Part shown: in pieces, positions 14,202 through 22,465 of the stretch
Position numbering within the stretch: position 1 is the stretch's first letter
How the letters are laid out: each line of letters opens with the position of its first letter
From: Candidatus Uhrbacteria bacterium RIFCSPHIGHO2_02_FULL_53_13
GTDB taxonomy: Bacteria > Patescibacteriota > Patescibacteriia > UBA9934 > UBA11717
Length of the DNA stretch: 33,652 bases
NCBI GenBank assembly: GCA_001791035.1
Contig: MGDX01000018.1
Location: 1 to 33,652 of the forward strand
Direction: 5' to 3'
Notes under the pieces: generated by a model
What the model saw: only the letters and a program-made list of their open reading frames with translations
Databases searched by the model: none
Told to the model about the DNA's origin: nothing
Made by a program: the position numbers and the translations under genes

Positions 14202-16919
14202 TTACGTCAACGCGTCCAGTTGCGCTCGATAGGCGTCGCGCTTGGCACACGCTTCATCTAATTTGCGCCGTTCGCCATCGACAACCTCAACAGGCGCCGC
14301 TTTGACGAACGCCTTGTTTTTCAGCTTCTTCTCTTGCTGCTTCACATAGTCCTCCACGTCTTGCCATGCGCTCATGAGCCGCGCTATCTCAGCTTTCACA
14401 TCGATCGCGCCCGCCAAATGTACACGCACCTCCGTGTCCCCAAGGCTCGCCACCGCATACTGCGCTCCGGATTCAGCGACGTCACAAACCGAGAGCGACT
14501 CCACGAGAACGAGCGTGCGAATCATCGGCTCCATGTCTTTCCAAAAATCGCATTGCGCCGAGATGAGCGTCACCGGAACTGCCGTACGCTCCGGTACGCG
14601 ATAGGTTGCGCGCAGATTTCGAATCATCGTCACCACATCCTTGACGCGAGAAAATGCTTCATCCGGTTTTGTTTCGAGAGCGTCCGGCCACGCTTCCACG
14701 AGCAACAGACCGTCCTCATCCACCTCCTGCCACAAACGCTGCGTCACAAACGGCATAAATGGATGCCACAGCTTGAGCAACGTTTGCGAGACATACAGCA
14801 GGATTTGCTCGGTTGACGACATTTGGTGTTCATCTTTGAGCTGCCCTTTCGCCACTTCAATGTACCAGTCGGCAAAATCAGACCAGGTAAAATCGCGCAG
14901 CTCCTCGCCCGCCTGCGAAAGCGCAAACACGGGTTCCTCGAGTTTTGCGGTCACGCTCGCGTGCACTGCAGCCAAGCGCCCAAGAATCCAGCGATCCGCC
15001 GCCGTCACAGGCTTGGGCGACACATCCACTCGCACAACTTCGCGCACATTCATGAACACAAACCGCGTGATGTTCCATAGCTTGTTCGTGAAGTTGCGAA
15101 AACCAGCAATGCGTTCCTTGGGCAAATTCAAATCGTTTCCGGGTGTCGAACCAATGACAAGCGACAACCGAACAGCGTCGGTGCCGTATGCTTTGATCAT
15201 GTCCAACGGATCGATGATGTTATCAAGCGACTTAGACATTTTGCGTCCCTGCCCGTCGCGCACGAGACCGTGGAGGTAGGCATAGCGAAACGGTACTTCG
15301 CCCAAACAGTATGTCGACATCAAAATCATACGCGCCACCCAGAAAAAGAGGATGTCGCGACCCGTTTCAAGCAATGCGGTTGGATGGTACGTCTGCAAAT
15401 CCAGCGCCGACTCGTCCGGCCATCCAAGCGTTGAAAACGTCCACAATCCGGCCGAAAACCAGGTATCGAGCGTGTCGGGATCCTGCTTCACGGCCCCTCC
15501 GCAGTGCGGACAAGACGTCACGTTCTCGGTAGACACGATGGGTTCTTTGCAGCGCTTCATCGCTTCTTCCGACGCTCCCTTGCCACAGGCGACGCAATAC
15601 CACACCGGAATGCGATGGCCGTACCACAACTGGCGCGAGATGCACCAATCGCGCAAATGATCGATCCAGTGAAAATACGTCGCTTCGAATCGATCCGGAA
15701 TAATCCCAACTTGCCCGGATTTCACCGTGTGTTGCAGGAGGCGCTTGAGCGTCACCTTCTTCCCGTTCTTGAGTCCACGGATCGGAGCGTGCTTCGACTG
15801 TGAAAAGGCAAACTCTTTGTTGACGTCAATGAACCATTGCAATTTCGGCAGCGGCTCAATCACTTCGCCCGTGCGCTCGGCCGTGGAGACGTTTTGCGTA
15901 ATTTCCTGTTCGCCGAGCATGAGATCGTTTTCCTTGAGCCACGCAACAATGTGCTCGCGCGCATCTTGCACCGACATCCCGCGCACCAATTCCCCCGCTG
16001 CGTCCGTCATCTGAGCATGCTCATCAATCACCTGCACCATCGGCAACATATGGCGCTGCGCCATCTCGGCATCAACCATCGAGTGCGCGGGCGTAACGCC
16101 AAGCGCCCCCGTGCCAAATGTCTCGTCAATCTGTTCGTCGCCTATAACGCGCAGATGCAAAGACGCACCGGCAAACTCAACGTCGTATTCCCGCCCGATG
16201 TATTTTTTCCACCTGCCTTTTGGATGCACCGCAATCGCCGTGTCGCCCACTTTTGTTTCCGGGCGCGTCGTGGCAATAGGGATAGGCACATCCTTGCCGT
16301 AGTGAAACGTATACAATGTCGCTTGTCGCTCCTCGTACACGAGCTCGTCGTCGGAAATCACCGTTTGGCCTTTTGGGTCCCAGTTGATGACGCGGTGTCC
16401 GCGATAAATCAGCCGGTCGTCGTACATGCGCTTGAAGCACGTGCGCACGGCCAAGTTGCGCGCCTCGTCGAGCGTAAACGCCTCGCGCGACCAATCAATC
16501 GAACATCCCATTTTTTCGATTTGGTGACGAATGGTCGCGCGGCTTTTTTCCACAAACGCGTCCACGCGCTTCAAAAACGCCTCGCGCCCAAGGTCGTGGC
16601 GCGTCTTGTGTTCTTCCTGTGCCAACAGTTTTTCTACTTTAACCTGTGTGGCAATCGCCGCGTGATCCGTCCCGGGAAGCCACAGCGATTTTTTGCCGCG
16701 CATACGCTGAAAACGCACGACGACATCTTGAATGGCGAGCATGACCGCGTGACCAATGTGCAACGTCCCCGTCGCATTGGGCGGCGGTAAAATCACCGCG
16801 AACGTTTTTTCGCGGCTTCCCGGAAGCTGATCGGGGTTGTAAAACCCACTCAAGCGCTCCGTTTTGGCTATGGCGTCTTCATATTCCTCCGCAACGTACG
16901 CCTTCGGCAGTTCTGGCAT
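14202..16919 (-). CDS. valS: Valyl-tRNA synthetase
   Basis: A 905-residue class Ia synthetase of normal length. HIGH is at 54-57 (GTLHIGH after LPPPNAT), the editing domain contains TTRPETKVGDTAIAVHP, a zinc-ribbon-like insert has CVACG and CPHCGG, the catalytic WFSAGLWTFSTLGWP block and the KMSKS loop (GRKMSKSLDN) follow. The C-terminus is the coiled-coil arm specific to ValS (ARLMSAWQDVEDYVKQQEKKLKN). The start at 16919 (MPELPKAY) is preferred; earlier frame positions overlap the upstream gene. First of three consecutive synthetase genes. Confidence 0.96.
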   Translation of the reverse strand: MPELPKAYVAEEYEDAIAKTERLSGFYNPDQLPGSREKTFAVILPPPNATGTLHIGHAVMLAIQDVVVRFQRMRGKKSLWLPGTDHAAIATQVKVEKLLAQEEHKTRHDLGREAFLKRVDAFVEKSRATIRHQIEKMGCSIDWSREAFTLDEARNLAVRTCFKRMYDDRLIYRGHRVINWDPKGQTVISDDELVYEERQATLYTFHYGKDVPIPIATTRPETKVGDTAIAVHPKGRWKKYIGREYDVEFAGASLHLRVIGDEQIDETFGTGALGVTPAHSMVDAEMAQRHMLPMVQVIDEHAQMTDAAGELVRGMSVQDAREHIVAWLKENDLMLGEQEITQNVSTAERTGEVIEPLPKLQWFIDVNKEFAFSQSKHAPIRGLKNGKKVTLKRLLQHTVKSGQVGIIPDRFEATYFHWIDHLRDWCISRQLWYGHRIPVWYCVACGKGASEEAMKRCKEPIVSTENVTSCPHCGGAVKQDPDTLDTWFSAGLWTFSTLGWPDESALDLQTYHPTALLETGRDILFFWVARMILMSTYCLGEVPFRYAYLHGLVRDGQGRKMSKSLDNIIDPLDMIKAYGTDAVRLSLVIGSTPGNDLNLPKERIAGFRNFTNKLWNITRFVFMNVREVVRVDVSPKPVTAADRWILGRLAAVHASVTAKLEEPVFALSQAGEELRDFTWSDFADWYIEVAKGQLKDEHQMSSTEQILLYVSQTLLKLWHPFMPFVTQRLWQEVDEDGLLLVEAWPDALETKPDEAFSRVKDVVTMIRNLRATYRVPERTAVPVTLISAQCDFWKDMEPMIRTLVLVESLSVCDVAESGAQYAVASLGDTEVRVHLAGAIDVKAEIARLMSAWQDVEDYVKQQEKKLKNKAFVKAAPVEVVDGERRKLDEACAKRDAYRAQLDALT

Positions 16920-16953
16920 AGTTGACCCATGGTACCCGAAAAAATGCCGACAA

Positions 16954-18099
16954 TCAAGATGTTTCCCTGTGTATCTTGATGCGCTCGGCAAGCGTCTTGA
17001 TCACATGCGCTTCGGCTTGAGGCAGTGATTTGTCGGTAAAGCAGACGCGCGCAAGCTGACGCGTGCCGACCGGTTTGAGCACGGCGGCAAGCGCAAGGCT
17101 GTCAAACGGCTTGATCGCGGAGATGAGGCCACACACGTGCTTTTCGCGATCCTCATACAACAGCGCCACCACCTGTGCCTCGGGCGCGTTGTGAATGAGC
17201 TCCTCAATCACGTCCGGCAACGCTTCCTCGCTCGCGCCAGCCATGGCAAAATCCTGCTGTGTGAGGAGGCTCCACACCAGTTTGACGCTTGTGTCTTTTT
17301 TGAGTCGCGCCAACGCGCGCCCCCACAACCGTAGCGTCTCCACCGAGCGCGTGCGATACAGGTTGTCGACAATCTCCGCACGACGCGCGCCGTGCTTCAC
17401 AAGCTGGCTCGCGCGCGACAACGTCGTCGGCGTCACATTCGGCGTCTTGAAACTCTTGGTTTTAGCAATCATCCCCGTCATCAGGAGTGTCGACATCTCT
17501 TCGTCAAGCTCAACATCTTTGTTGGAAAGAATGAGCGTCAGCACCACTTCGCCGACACTTGATGCCGTGACGTCCACAAGATTGACTTGCCCAAACTGCT
17601 CGTTCGCGGGTGTGTGATCGATGTTGATGATGGGTGTGCGATAAAAAAAATCGGTATGTTCAAGAAAGAGTTGGCCGAGCGCATCCAATTCCGATGCGCC
17701 AAGTACCAAGATGAGATCGTATTTGTAAGTCCCCGTACGTGTAGTGACATCCGCTTCGCTCCATGCGCCCTGCTTTGGCGTGAGGTAAATGGAAAGCGTA
17801 TCGCCATGCAGATCGTACGAGAGTTCGCCAAGCGATGTCTTGGATGTGTCGACGTCAACGACAAACTTGCGTAGTGCGCCAAATCGCGGACGCACCACCG
17901 GCGGCGAAAGAAACGCCAGCAACGATGGTGTCGGCTCCTCCGCCACGATGTCAATGGTTTTTTCAAGACGCGATGCCGCGAGCACGAGCGCAAATGCCGA
18001 CGCGTACCCATCGGGACCAGCGCCGTTAGGAAGCACGATCACGGGCCTGCGGCTTTGCGTCATCAACTGCCAAACTTGATTGTGGAGTGGGAGAGCCAT
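16954..18099 (-). CDS. Degenerate DHH-family phosphoesterase (likely pseudoenzyme)
   Basis: A 381-residue protein with the scaffold of NrnA-type DHH/DHHA1 phosphoesterases, which cleave short oligonucleotides or cyclic dinucleotides. Motif 1 is GPDGYA (28-33) where active members have NPDGDA; motif 2 is ILVLGASELDALG where an aspartate is expected at the glycine; motif 3 is IDHTPANEQFGQ (160-171) with DHH changed to DHT; motif 4 is GMIAKTKSF where the family has a DT pair. The StgE-like SVGE block and the C-terminal DHHA1-like domain remain. All metal ligands appear altered, so binding or regulation is more likely than catalysis. ATG at 18099 chosen; upstream TTG would overlap the promoter. 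Confidence 0.8.
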   Translation of the reverse strand: MALPLHNQVWQLMTQSRRPVIVLPNGAGPDGYASAFALVLAASRLEKTIDIVAEEPTPSLLAFLSPPVVRPRFGALRKFVVDVDTSKTSLGELSYDLHGDTLSIYLTPKQGAWSEADVTTRTGTYKYDLILVLGASELDALGQLFLEHTDFFYRTPIINIDHTPANEQFGQVNLVDVTASSVGEVVLTLILSNKDVELDEEMSTLLMTGMIAKTKSFKTPNVTPTTLSRASQLVKHGARRAEIVDNLYRTRSVETLRLWGRALARLKKDTSVKLVWSLLTQQDFAMAGASEEALPDVIEELIHNAPEAQVVALLYEDREKHVCGLISAIKPFDSLALAAVLKPVGTRQLARVCFTDKSLPQAEAHVIKTLAERIKIHRETS

Positions 18100-18114
18100 G
18101 TAAAGTAACGCGCC

Positions 18115-18143
18115 ACTGTATAATGCTCGACCCAAAGCGTCAA
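18115..18143 (-). promoter_or_regulatory. Promoter of the DHH-like/synthetase run
   Basis: TTGACG (18143-18138) and TACAGT (18120-18115) with 17 bases between on the minus strand. Expected transcription start near 18108 leaves a leader of only about nine bases before the ATG at 18099. Confidence 0.55.
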
Positions 18144-18152
18144 GATAAATGG

Positions 18153-18178
18153 AAGACCCCGCCTTGAAACGGGGTCCA
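18153..18178 (-). terminator. Hairpin terminator after the membrane peptidase gene
   Basis: gaccccg (18155-18161) pairs with cggggtc (18170-18176) around an eight-base loop; on the minus strand it is followed by CTTCCATTTATC, a weak T-rich tail, and then by the next promoter. Confidence 0.6.
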
Positions 18179-18186
18179 CGAGGAAA

Positions 18187-18966
18187 TTACATCAGGAGTT
18201 TGAGCGCCACTTCAGTATCGGGGCTCTGACACACGATCATCGTGTAGAATAGCAAGCCACCGACCACGATGTACCCAAGGAGTCCGAGCACGATACCGAC
18301 AAGACTCAACTCGGGAATAATCGTTTTTCGGGTCAACCACTTGGCAAAAAACTCAAGCAATCCAATCGGCAAAAGAAGCGCAAAGATCCACAGCTTCAAG
18401 TAAATAAGCGCGATCCCTGCTATCAGGCATGACGCAACAAAGAAGAGCACGCCCAGTATATTGCTGATTGAAAAGAAGAGCCCCTCCATCACACGCCCGC
18501 CGTCAAGCGGAATGATGGGCAGGAGATTGAAGAGGTTTACGAGCGCCATCCACACGGCAGAAGCCGTCAACATCGGCATGTCGCCCGCCATTCCCACCAA
18601 CGCGGTGATCATGGAGAGCACCAGTCCCCAAAACGGACCCATCAGAGCAACGACCACTTCCGCTTCTCGTGACGGGCAACGATCCTCCGAGACCGCCGCA
18701 CCGCCGAAGAACGGCAGGAAGTAGATGCCCTTAACCTTCATCCCATACCATTTCATAGCCCAGATGTGACCGCTCTCATGCACGAACAGCGTCAGCATGA
18801 TGAGCGCCGCGAACTTCCAGCTGAACAGGTAGGCGTACGAGCCGGCGGATGCCGCTGCGAGCCCGACTTTCCCTACCTTCAACGTCTTGGCCATCTTTCC
18901 CAACAATCCAAGCATCTTTGGTCCAAGTTTGAGCGCAAGTGCGATGATTCCAGCGCGCAGTTTCAT
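18187..18966 (-). CDS. Site-2-protease-family (M50) membrane metallopeptidase
   Basis: A 259-residue polytopic protein. The zinc motif HESGH is at 63-67 inside a hydrophobic helix, and the third ligand is in NLLPIIPLDGG (147-157, Asp155), the arrangement of M50 intramembrane proteases that cut membrane-spanning substrates such as anti-sigma factors. Hydrophobic segments before, between and after give about six helices. An amphipathic N-terminus rich in Lys and Leu precedes them. The ATG at 18966 is chosen because a TTG earlier in the frame coincides with the -35 box. No PDZ domain is present. It is a single-gene unit with its own promoter and hairpin terminator. Confidence 0.9.
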   Translation of the reverse strand: MKLRAGIIALALKLGPKMLGLLGKMAKTLKVGKVGLAAASAGSYAYLFSWKFAALIMLTLFVHESGHIWAMKWYGMKVKGIYFLPFFGGAAVSEDRCPSREAEVVVALMGPFWGLVLSMITALVGMAGDMPMLTASAVWMALVNLFNLLPIIPLDGGRVMEGLFFSISNILGVLFFVASCLIAGIALIYLKLWIFALLLPIGLLEFFAKWLTRKTIIPELSLVGIVLGLLGYIVVGGLLFYTMIVCQSPDTEVALKLLM

Positions 18967-18980
18967 GGGATTCCAATGAG

Positions 18981-19008
18981 ACTCTACATGATTATGAAAA
19001 AATGTCAA
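18981..19008 (-). promoter_or_regulatory. Strong promoter of the M50 peptidase gene
   Basis: TTGACA (19008-19003), a 16-base T-rich spacer and TAGAGT (18986-18981). The expected start near 18974 leaves a leader of about eight bases before the ATG at 18966, without a ribosome-binding site. Confidence 0.75.
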
Positions 19009-19020
19009 TCGTAAGCACCG

Positions 19021-19048
19021 TTGATTTTTGATTGCAAACCTGTATACT
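19021..19048 (+). promoter_or_regulatory. Promoter of tRNA-Ile
   Basis: TTGATT (19021-19026), 16 bases, TATACT (19043-19048); transcription start near 19055, about 22 bases before the tRNA 5' end. Confidence 0.65.
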
Positions 19049-19076
19049 TCTCACGCTCTTTCAATGTAATGACGAT

Positions 19077-19153
19077 GGGCCCGTAGCTCAGTTGGTTAGA
19101 GCGCCGAGCTTATACCTCGGTGGTCCCTGGTTCGAGTCCAGGCGGGCCTACCA
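19077..19153 (+). tRNA. tRNA-Ile(UAU)
   Basis: Acceptor GGGCCCG/CGGGCCT (first pair G-T), D-arm TAGCTCAGTTGGTTAGAGC, anticodon stem CCGAG/CTCGG with a seven-base loop CTTATAC, so the anticodon is UAU, reading AUA; T-arm CCTGG-TTCGAGT-CCAGG and encoded CCA. Most bacteria instead read AUA with a CAU tRNA modified by TilS to lysidine, so a genome-encoded UAU is uncommon. Confidence 0.93.
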
Positions 19154-19264
19154 TTTTGGAAGTCAGGGATCAGAGGTCGGAGATCGGACTGCTCTACGCT
19201 TGAGCGTTTCGCAGAAGTCGAAAGTTAGCTTCCAACATCTCACTTCAAATATCTAACTTCCATT

Positions 19265-19273
19265 TGTTATACT
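19265..19273 (+). promoter_or_regulatory. Extended -10 of the small membrane protein gene
   Basis: TGT followed by TATACT (19268-19273), ten bases before the ATG at 19284; no good -35 is seen, as expected for an extended -10 promoter. The leader would be only a few bases. Confidence 0.5.
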
Positions 19274-19283
19274 CAAGTGACCT

Positions 19284-19700
19284 ATGTTTGCGCAAGTCGG
19301 CACGCTCATCTTTATCCTGTCACTGCTCTGGTTTTTGGTGTATTGGATTTTTGGCGGCGTCGTGTTCATGATCATCGGACTCGTGCGTCCGGGACGCATG
19401 AAGCGTGTGCGATTCAGCTGCTTGTACACCATCGTCTCCGCACTCACGGGATACGGCGCCGCGCGACTTGGCGTGTATTGGGCCACACAAGCGAGTGGAT
19501 CGCTTCCAAAAACGGCGTCCATTGAAGACGTGGCGTTCCTGCTCGGCAGTTTGGAGTTTATCGGAATTCTGCTCGGACTCGCTGTCGGATTTGCCGTGAC
19601 GTTCGTCACTGGATGGATCATCATGCTCCTGTCGCGTAACCAAGAGTCAACATGGTACGACCGCGGACAAGAGCCCGTTGACGAACCGCCGTCTCGTTGA
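19284..19700 (+). CDS. Small polytopic membrane protein
   Basis: A 138-residue protein with three hydrophobic stretches: about residues 7-34 (a double-length stretch starting LIFILSLLWFLVYWIFGG), 47-65 and 85-115 (LLGSLEFIGILLGLAVGFAV and onward). A positively charged loop (RPGRMKRVRF) after the first supports cytoplasmic placement, and the C-terminus is hydrophilic and acidic. No family recognised. It lies between two tRNA genes in the same direction and has its own extended -10 promoter. Confidence 0.65.
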   Translation: MFAQVGTLIFILSLLWFLVYWIFGGVVFMIIGLVRPGRMKRVRFSCLYTIVSALTGYGAARLGVYWATQASGSLPKTASIEDVAFLLGSLEFIGILLGLAVGFAVTFVTGWIIMLLSRNQESTWYDRGQEPVDEPPSR

Positions 19701-19717
19701 TACATTTTTGCAAACAT

Positions 19718-19794
19718 GCGCGTATAGCTCAGCTGGTTAGAGCGCCACATTGACATTGTGGAGGTCCCCGGTTCGAATCCAGGTACGCGCACCA
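19718..19794 (+). tRNA. tRNA-Val(GAC)
   Basis: Acceptor GCGCGTA/TACGCGC, D-arm TAGCTCAGCTGGTTAGAGC, anticodon stem CCACA/TGTGG with loop TTGACAT giving GAC, encoded CCA. The T-stem CCCGG/CCAGG has a C-A mismatch at 51-63. Together with tRNA-Val(UAC) it covers the four valine codons. Confidence 0.93.
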
Positions 19795-19800
19795 TTCTTC

Positions 19801-19817
19801 GCTCCACTTCGTGGAGC
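19801..19817 (+). other. Hairpin after tRNA-Val(GAC)
   Basis: gctccac-ttc-gtggagc is a perfect seven-pair stem with a three-base loop, seven bases after the tRNA CCA. No T run follows, so it is either a weak terminator or an end-protecting stem for tRNA processing. Confidence 0.4.
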
Positions 19818-19875
19818 TTCGGATGGCAGGCCATGGCTCTGTCATTTGAAGTGGTGCGAATGATAGTCACATCGT

Positions 19876-21396
19876 ATGATAATTACTCCTTGGAAACTGG
19901 TTTTTGCCGCGATCGTGCTGGCCATTTGGTTTGATGTTCTTTTTTACAAAGCTATTGGAATAGGCCTCAATGTGTTCCTTTTTGAGCTTGCCATCCTTGC
20001 CATTTTGTTCCTTTTTACCCACAAAAAGAAAGGTGATATTGCACTTCAAGAGTGGGTCCTTGGCGGGTTTGGAATCGCTTTTTCTGCCACGTTCGCGATT
20101 TGGACTTCCTCTATCGGCCTCAGACTCTCCATGCTTGGCCTTCTGACCACGAATGTATTCCTGCTTCTCTCACTTTTTGAAGAACAGCTCGAACACCGCC
20201 ACCCATTTCAGTTTATTCCCCGCTCCCTCGTTCGATTTGGAGATGCCTTGAGAGGCCTGAATATTGTGGCAAGACTCCGCGTCCAAAAAGTCAGCGACAA
20301 AACCTCCGTCATCCTTCGCGGAGTTCTGATCGCACTCCCGATTGTTGCAATCTTCGCGTTCCTCTTTATTGCGTCCGACCAAATTCTATCCTTGCATACA
20401 GAAACGTTCTTCAACAGAGATTGGTTTCAAAATAGTGAGGATATTGTCGCGCAAACCATCATCATCGTCTTTGCAAGTCTTGCCGCTCTTGGCATCTTGT
20501 CCGCACTCTTTTGGAAAGAAAGCCGTGCAAAACATCTCGCTACACATACGCCAGTCTTCAGAACAGAATCAACCATCATCCTTCTTGGCACGACCGTGCT
20601 CTTTCTCGCCTTTATCCTGTTCCAGTCGTACTACCTCTTTGGCGGCCAGACGGCTTGGCAATCCATTGAAGGAATCACTTATTCACAATACGCCGTACAA
20701 GGATTTAACGAGCTCGCCGTCGTCGCCGCGCTTGTGCTTTTACTCATTCTGTCGCTTCGCTTCTTCCATGGCGAGAGCGCGAACATGCGCCTCAAAGGAC
20801 TCGAAGTCGCTCTCATAGTGGAAACCTTCATTCTTCTCGTTTCAGCATGGATGCGCCTGCATCTCTATGTACAGCAGTATGGGTTCACTCCTGCGCGCCT
20901 GTTTGGGTTTTGGTTTTTTATCACCGTTAGCATCACCCTCGTTGGTCTTGCAATTCATATTTTCAAAGAACAGCATCAGGGAGCGTTCACAAAACACGCG
21001 CTCGTCATGACAGGATGCGCTATGCTCATCTTCACGGCGATGGCGCCGGACTCTCTGTCGGTACGTTTGAACATTGCTCAAGCACAGAAGGCTCACGAAC
21101 CCATTGATACATGGCCGCTGTATAGGCACTTGAGCGCTGAAGCGTACCCGCTCATGCAGTATAGTCTAAATAAGTTTGAGCATAATTTCGAACAAAGCAA
21201 ATTGGAGCTTCAAACGAAGAAGTGGGATGAGACACGGTGCCTCGCGGTCGATGAGAATGGCAATGCTCGAGGCGGTGAAAAGGGCGTGTATTATTTCAGA
21301 GACAGAATAAACTGGAAAAATTGGAATCTCTCGCGCACGCAACTTCCCGTGTGCACGCAGACACCGATCTGGAACGATCGCTCTTTTCAAAATTAA
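19876..21396 (+). CDS. DUF4173-family multi-pass membrane protein
   Basis: A 506-residue protein with about a dozen hydrophobic helices through residue 400, then a hydrophilic C-terminal domain of about 100 residues. The YAVQGFNELAVVAALVLL block around residues 275-292 is the conserved signature of the DUF4173/DUF4153 membrane family, whose biochemical role is unknown. The extracytoplasmic tail ends in WDETRCLAVDENGN and CTQTPIWND, with two cysteines that could form a disulfide. A GATAGT box eight bases before the ATG, with CTGTCA 17 bases earlier, could be its promoter, giving an almost leaderless mRNA. Transcribed as a single gene after tRNA-Val(GAC). Confidence 0.75.
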   Translation: MIITPWKLVFAAIVLAIWFDVLFYKAIGIGLNVFLFELAILAILFLFTHKKKGDIALQEWVLGGFGIAFSATFAIWTSSIGLRLSMLGLLTTNVFLLLSLFEEQLEHRHPFQFIPRSLVRFGDALRGLNIVARLRVQKVSDKTSVILRGVLIALPIVAIFAFLFIASDQILSLHTETFFNRDWFQNSEDIVAQTIIIVFASLAALGILSALFWKESRAKHLATHTPVFRTESTIILLGTTVLFLAFILFQSYYLFGGQTAWQSIEGITYSQYAVQGFNELAVVAALVLLLILSLRFFHGESANMRLKGLEVALIVETFILLVSAWMRLHLYVQQYGFTPARLFGFWFFITVSITLVGLAIHIFKEQHQGAFTKHALVMTGCAMLIFTAMAPDSLSVRLNIAQAQKAHEPIDTWPLYRHLSAEAYPLMQYSLNKFEHNFEQSKLELQTKKWDETRCLAVDENGNARGGEKGVYYFRDRINWKNWNLSRTQLPVCTQTPIWNDRSFQN

Positions 21397-21427
21397 GCTC
21401 TGTGTTGGCGTCATGCAATCCAATCCC

Positions 21428-21455
21428 TTGCATTCGCCCTCTTTTCTGATAAAGT
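21428..21455 (+). promoter_or_regulatory. Promoter of the pseudouridine synthase gene
   Basis: TTGCAT (21428-21433), 16 bases, TAAAGT (21450-21455). Only seven bases separate the -10 box from the ATG at 21463, so the mRNA would start at or next to the start codon. Confidence 0.5.
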
Positions 21456-21462
21456 GACGTGC

Positions 21463-22452
21463 ATGAACAAATCATTCACTGTTGATACTTTTGACGAAGG
21501 CGTGCGGCTCGACGTGTATTTGACGCGCCAGCTTGGTGGTTCGCGCACGCATGTACAAAAGATGATTAAGAACGGAGAGATTCGAGTGAACGGTGCGGAC
21601 GAATGCGTGCCTCATCGTGCTCTGAAGGCCAATGACCTTGTTGAGGTTGCTTCGGTCGCTTCGCTCCCTCGCAATGACAATCAGAATAGCGCCCATCAGT
21701 CTTCCCACTCATTCTGGAAGCGCTTGTCTCGGGTATTTAAACCGCGTCAATACCGCATCGTCCTCGACACTCTGTTTGAGAATAAGGACGTGCTCGTTAT
21801 CAACAAGCACGCTGGCGACTTGGTGCACCCCACGGAACAGTCGAACGAAGACACGGTGATGCACGCGGCCATTCGACACGACCGACACATCGCAAACGTC
21901 GGCGACGAACCAGCGACGCGCGCCGGAATTGTGCATCGGCTCGACCGCATGGCGTCGGGCGTTTTAATGATCGCAAAAACACAGGAGGCATTTGAGCATC
22001 TCAAATCACAGTTCCAAAACCGTTTAGCCGTCAAGCAGTATCGCACCCTCGTGGAAGGTTCTCTCGACAACGACGTTGGAACCATCACGCGAAAAATCGC
22101 GCGCTCGCAAAAGCAAAGACGTATGGTCGCCCGGCCCGTATCGCAGGAGGGCAAAGAAGCCGTGACGCATTACACCGTGCGCCAACGATACGCGAACGCC
22201 ACCGAGCTTGATATTGAAATCGAGACTGGCCGCACGCATCAGATTCGCGTGCACCTGCACTCAACAGGCCATCCGGTGGTGGGCGACTCACTCTACGCCA
22301 TCAAAAACCAAAAGCGCATTGCGTTTGATCGGCTCTGGCTACACGCGGAGTCGCTCGCGATTCTCCTCCCCAGCGAATCCGAGCCGCGCACGTTTACCGC
22401 GCCGTTGCCAACAGAACTCACGCAGCTCACGGATATGTTGCATAAAGTCTAA
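21463..22452 (+). CDS. rluD: RluD/RluA-family 23S rRNA pseudouridine synthase
   Basis: A 329-residue enzyme: an N-terminal S4 RNA-binding domain (residues about 10-65), a linker, and the RluA catalytic domain with HRLDRMASGVLMIAKT at 158-173, where Asp161 is the catalytic aspartate (the family usually has HRLDxxTSG; here M-A replaces D-T). The later GRTHQIRVHLHSTGHPVVGD block is intact. It would convert specific uridines of large-subunit rRNA. The linker (62-76, ASLPRND region) is encoded by a REP-like repeat. The GTG upstream at 21454 lies in the -10 box, so the ATG at 21463 is used. Cytidylate-kinase-like gene follows after 13 bases. Confidence 0.9.
   Translation: MNKSFTVDTFDEGVRLDVYLTRQLGGSRTHVQKMIKNGEIRVNGADECVPHRALKANDLVEVASVASLPRNDNQNSAHQSSHSFWKRLSRVFKPRQYRIVLDTLFENKDVLVINKHAGDLVHPTEQSNEDTVMHAAIRHDRHIANVGDEPATRAGIVHRLDRMASGVLMIAKTQEAFEHLKSQFQNRLAVKQYRTLVEGSLDNDVGTITRKIARSQKQRRMVARPVSQEGKEAVTHYTVRQRYANATELDIEIETGRTHQIRVHLHSTGHPVVGDSLYAIKNQKRIAFDRLWLHAESLAILLPSESEPRTFTAPLPTELTQLTDMLHKV
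21648..21679 (+). repeat. REP-like element translated within rluD
   Basis: The stretch has the well-known dispersed-repeat pattern of bacterial genomes (tgcttcggtcgcttcgctcc followed by ctcgcaatgaca), with the imperfect inversion ttcggtcgcttcg. In frame it encodes ASVASLPRNDN, the usual translation of such repeats, and it lies exactly in the linker between the S4 and catalytic domains. Confidence 0.6.
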
Positions 22453-22465
22453 CGAAGCGACTTCT

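Noticed and set aside
15837..16790. 317-residue plus-strand open frame
   Set aside because: Antisense to valS, whose motifs are unambiguous; His/Arg-rich shadow.
18967..19008. N-terminal extension of the M50 peptidase from a TTG start
   Set aside because: The codons coincide with a TTGACA/TAGAGT promoter, so they are unlikely to be translated.
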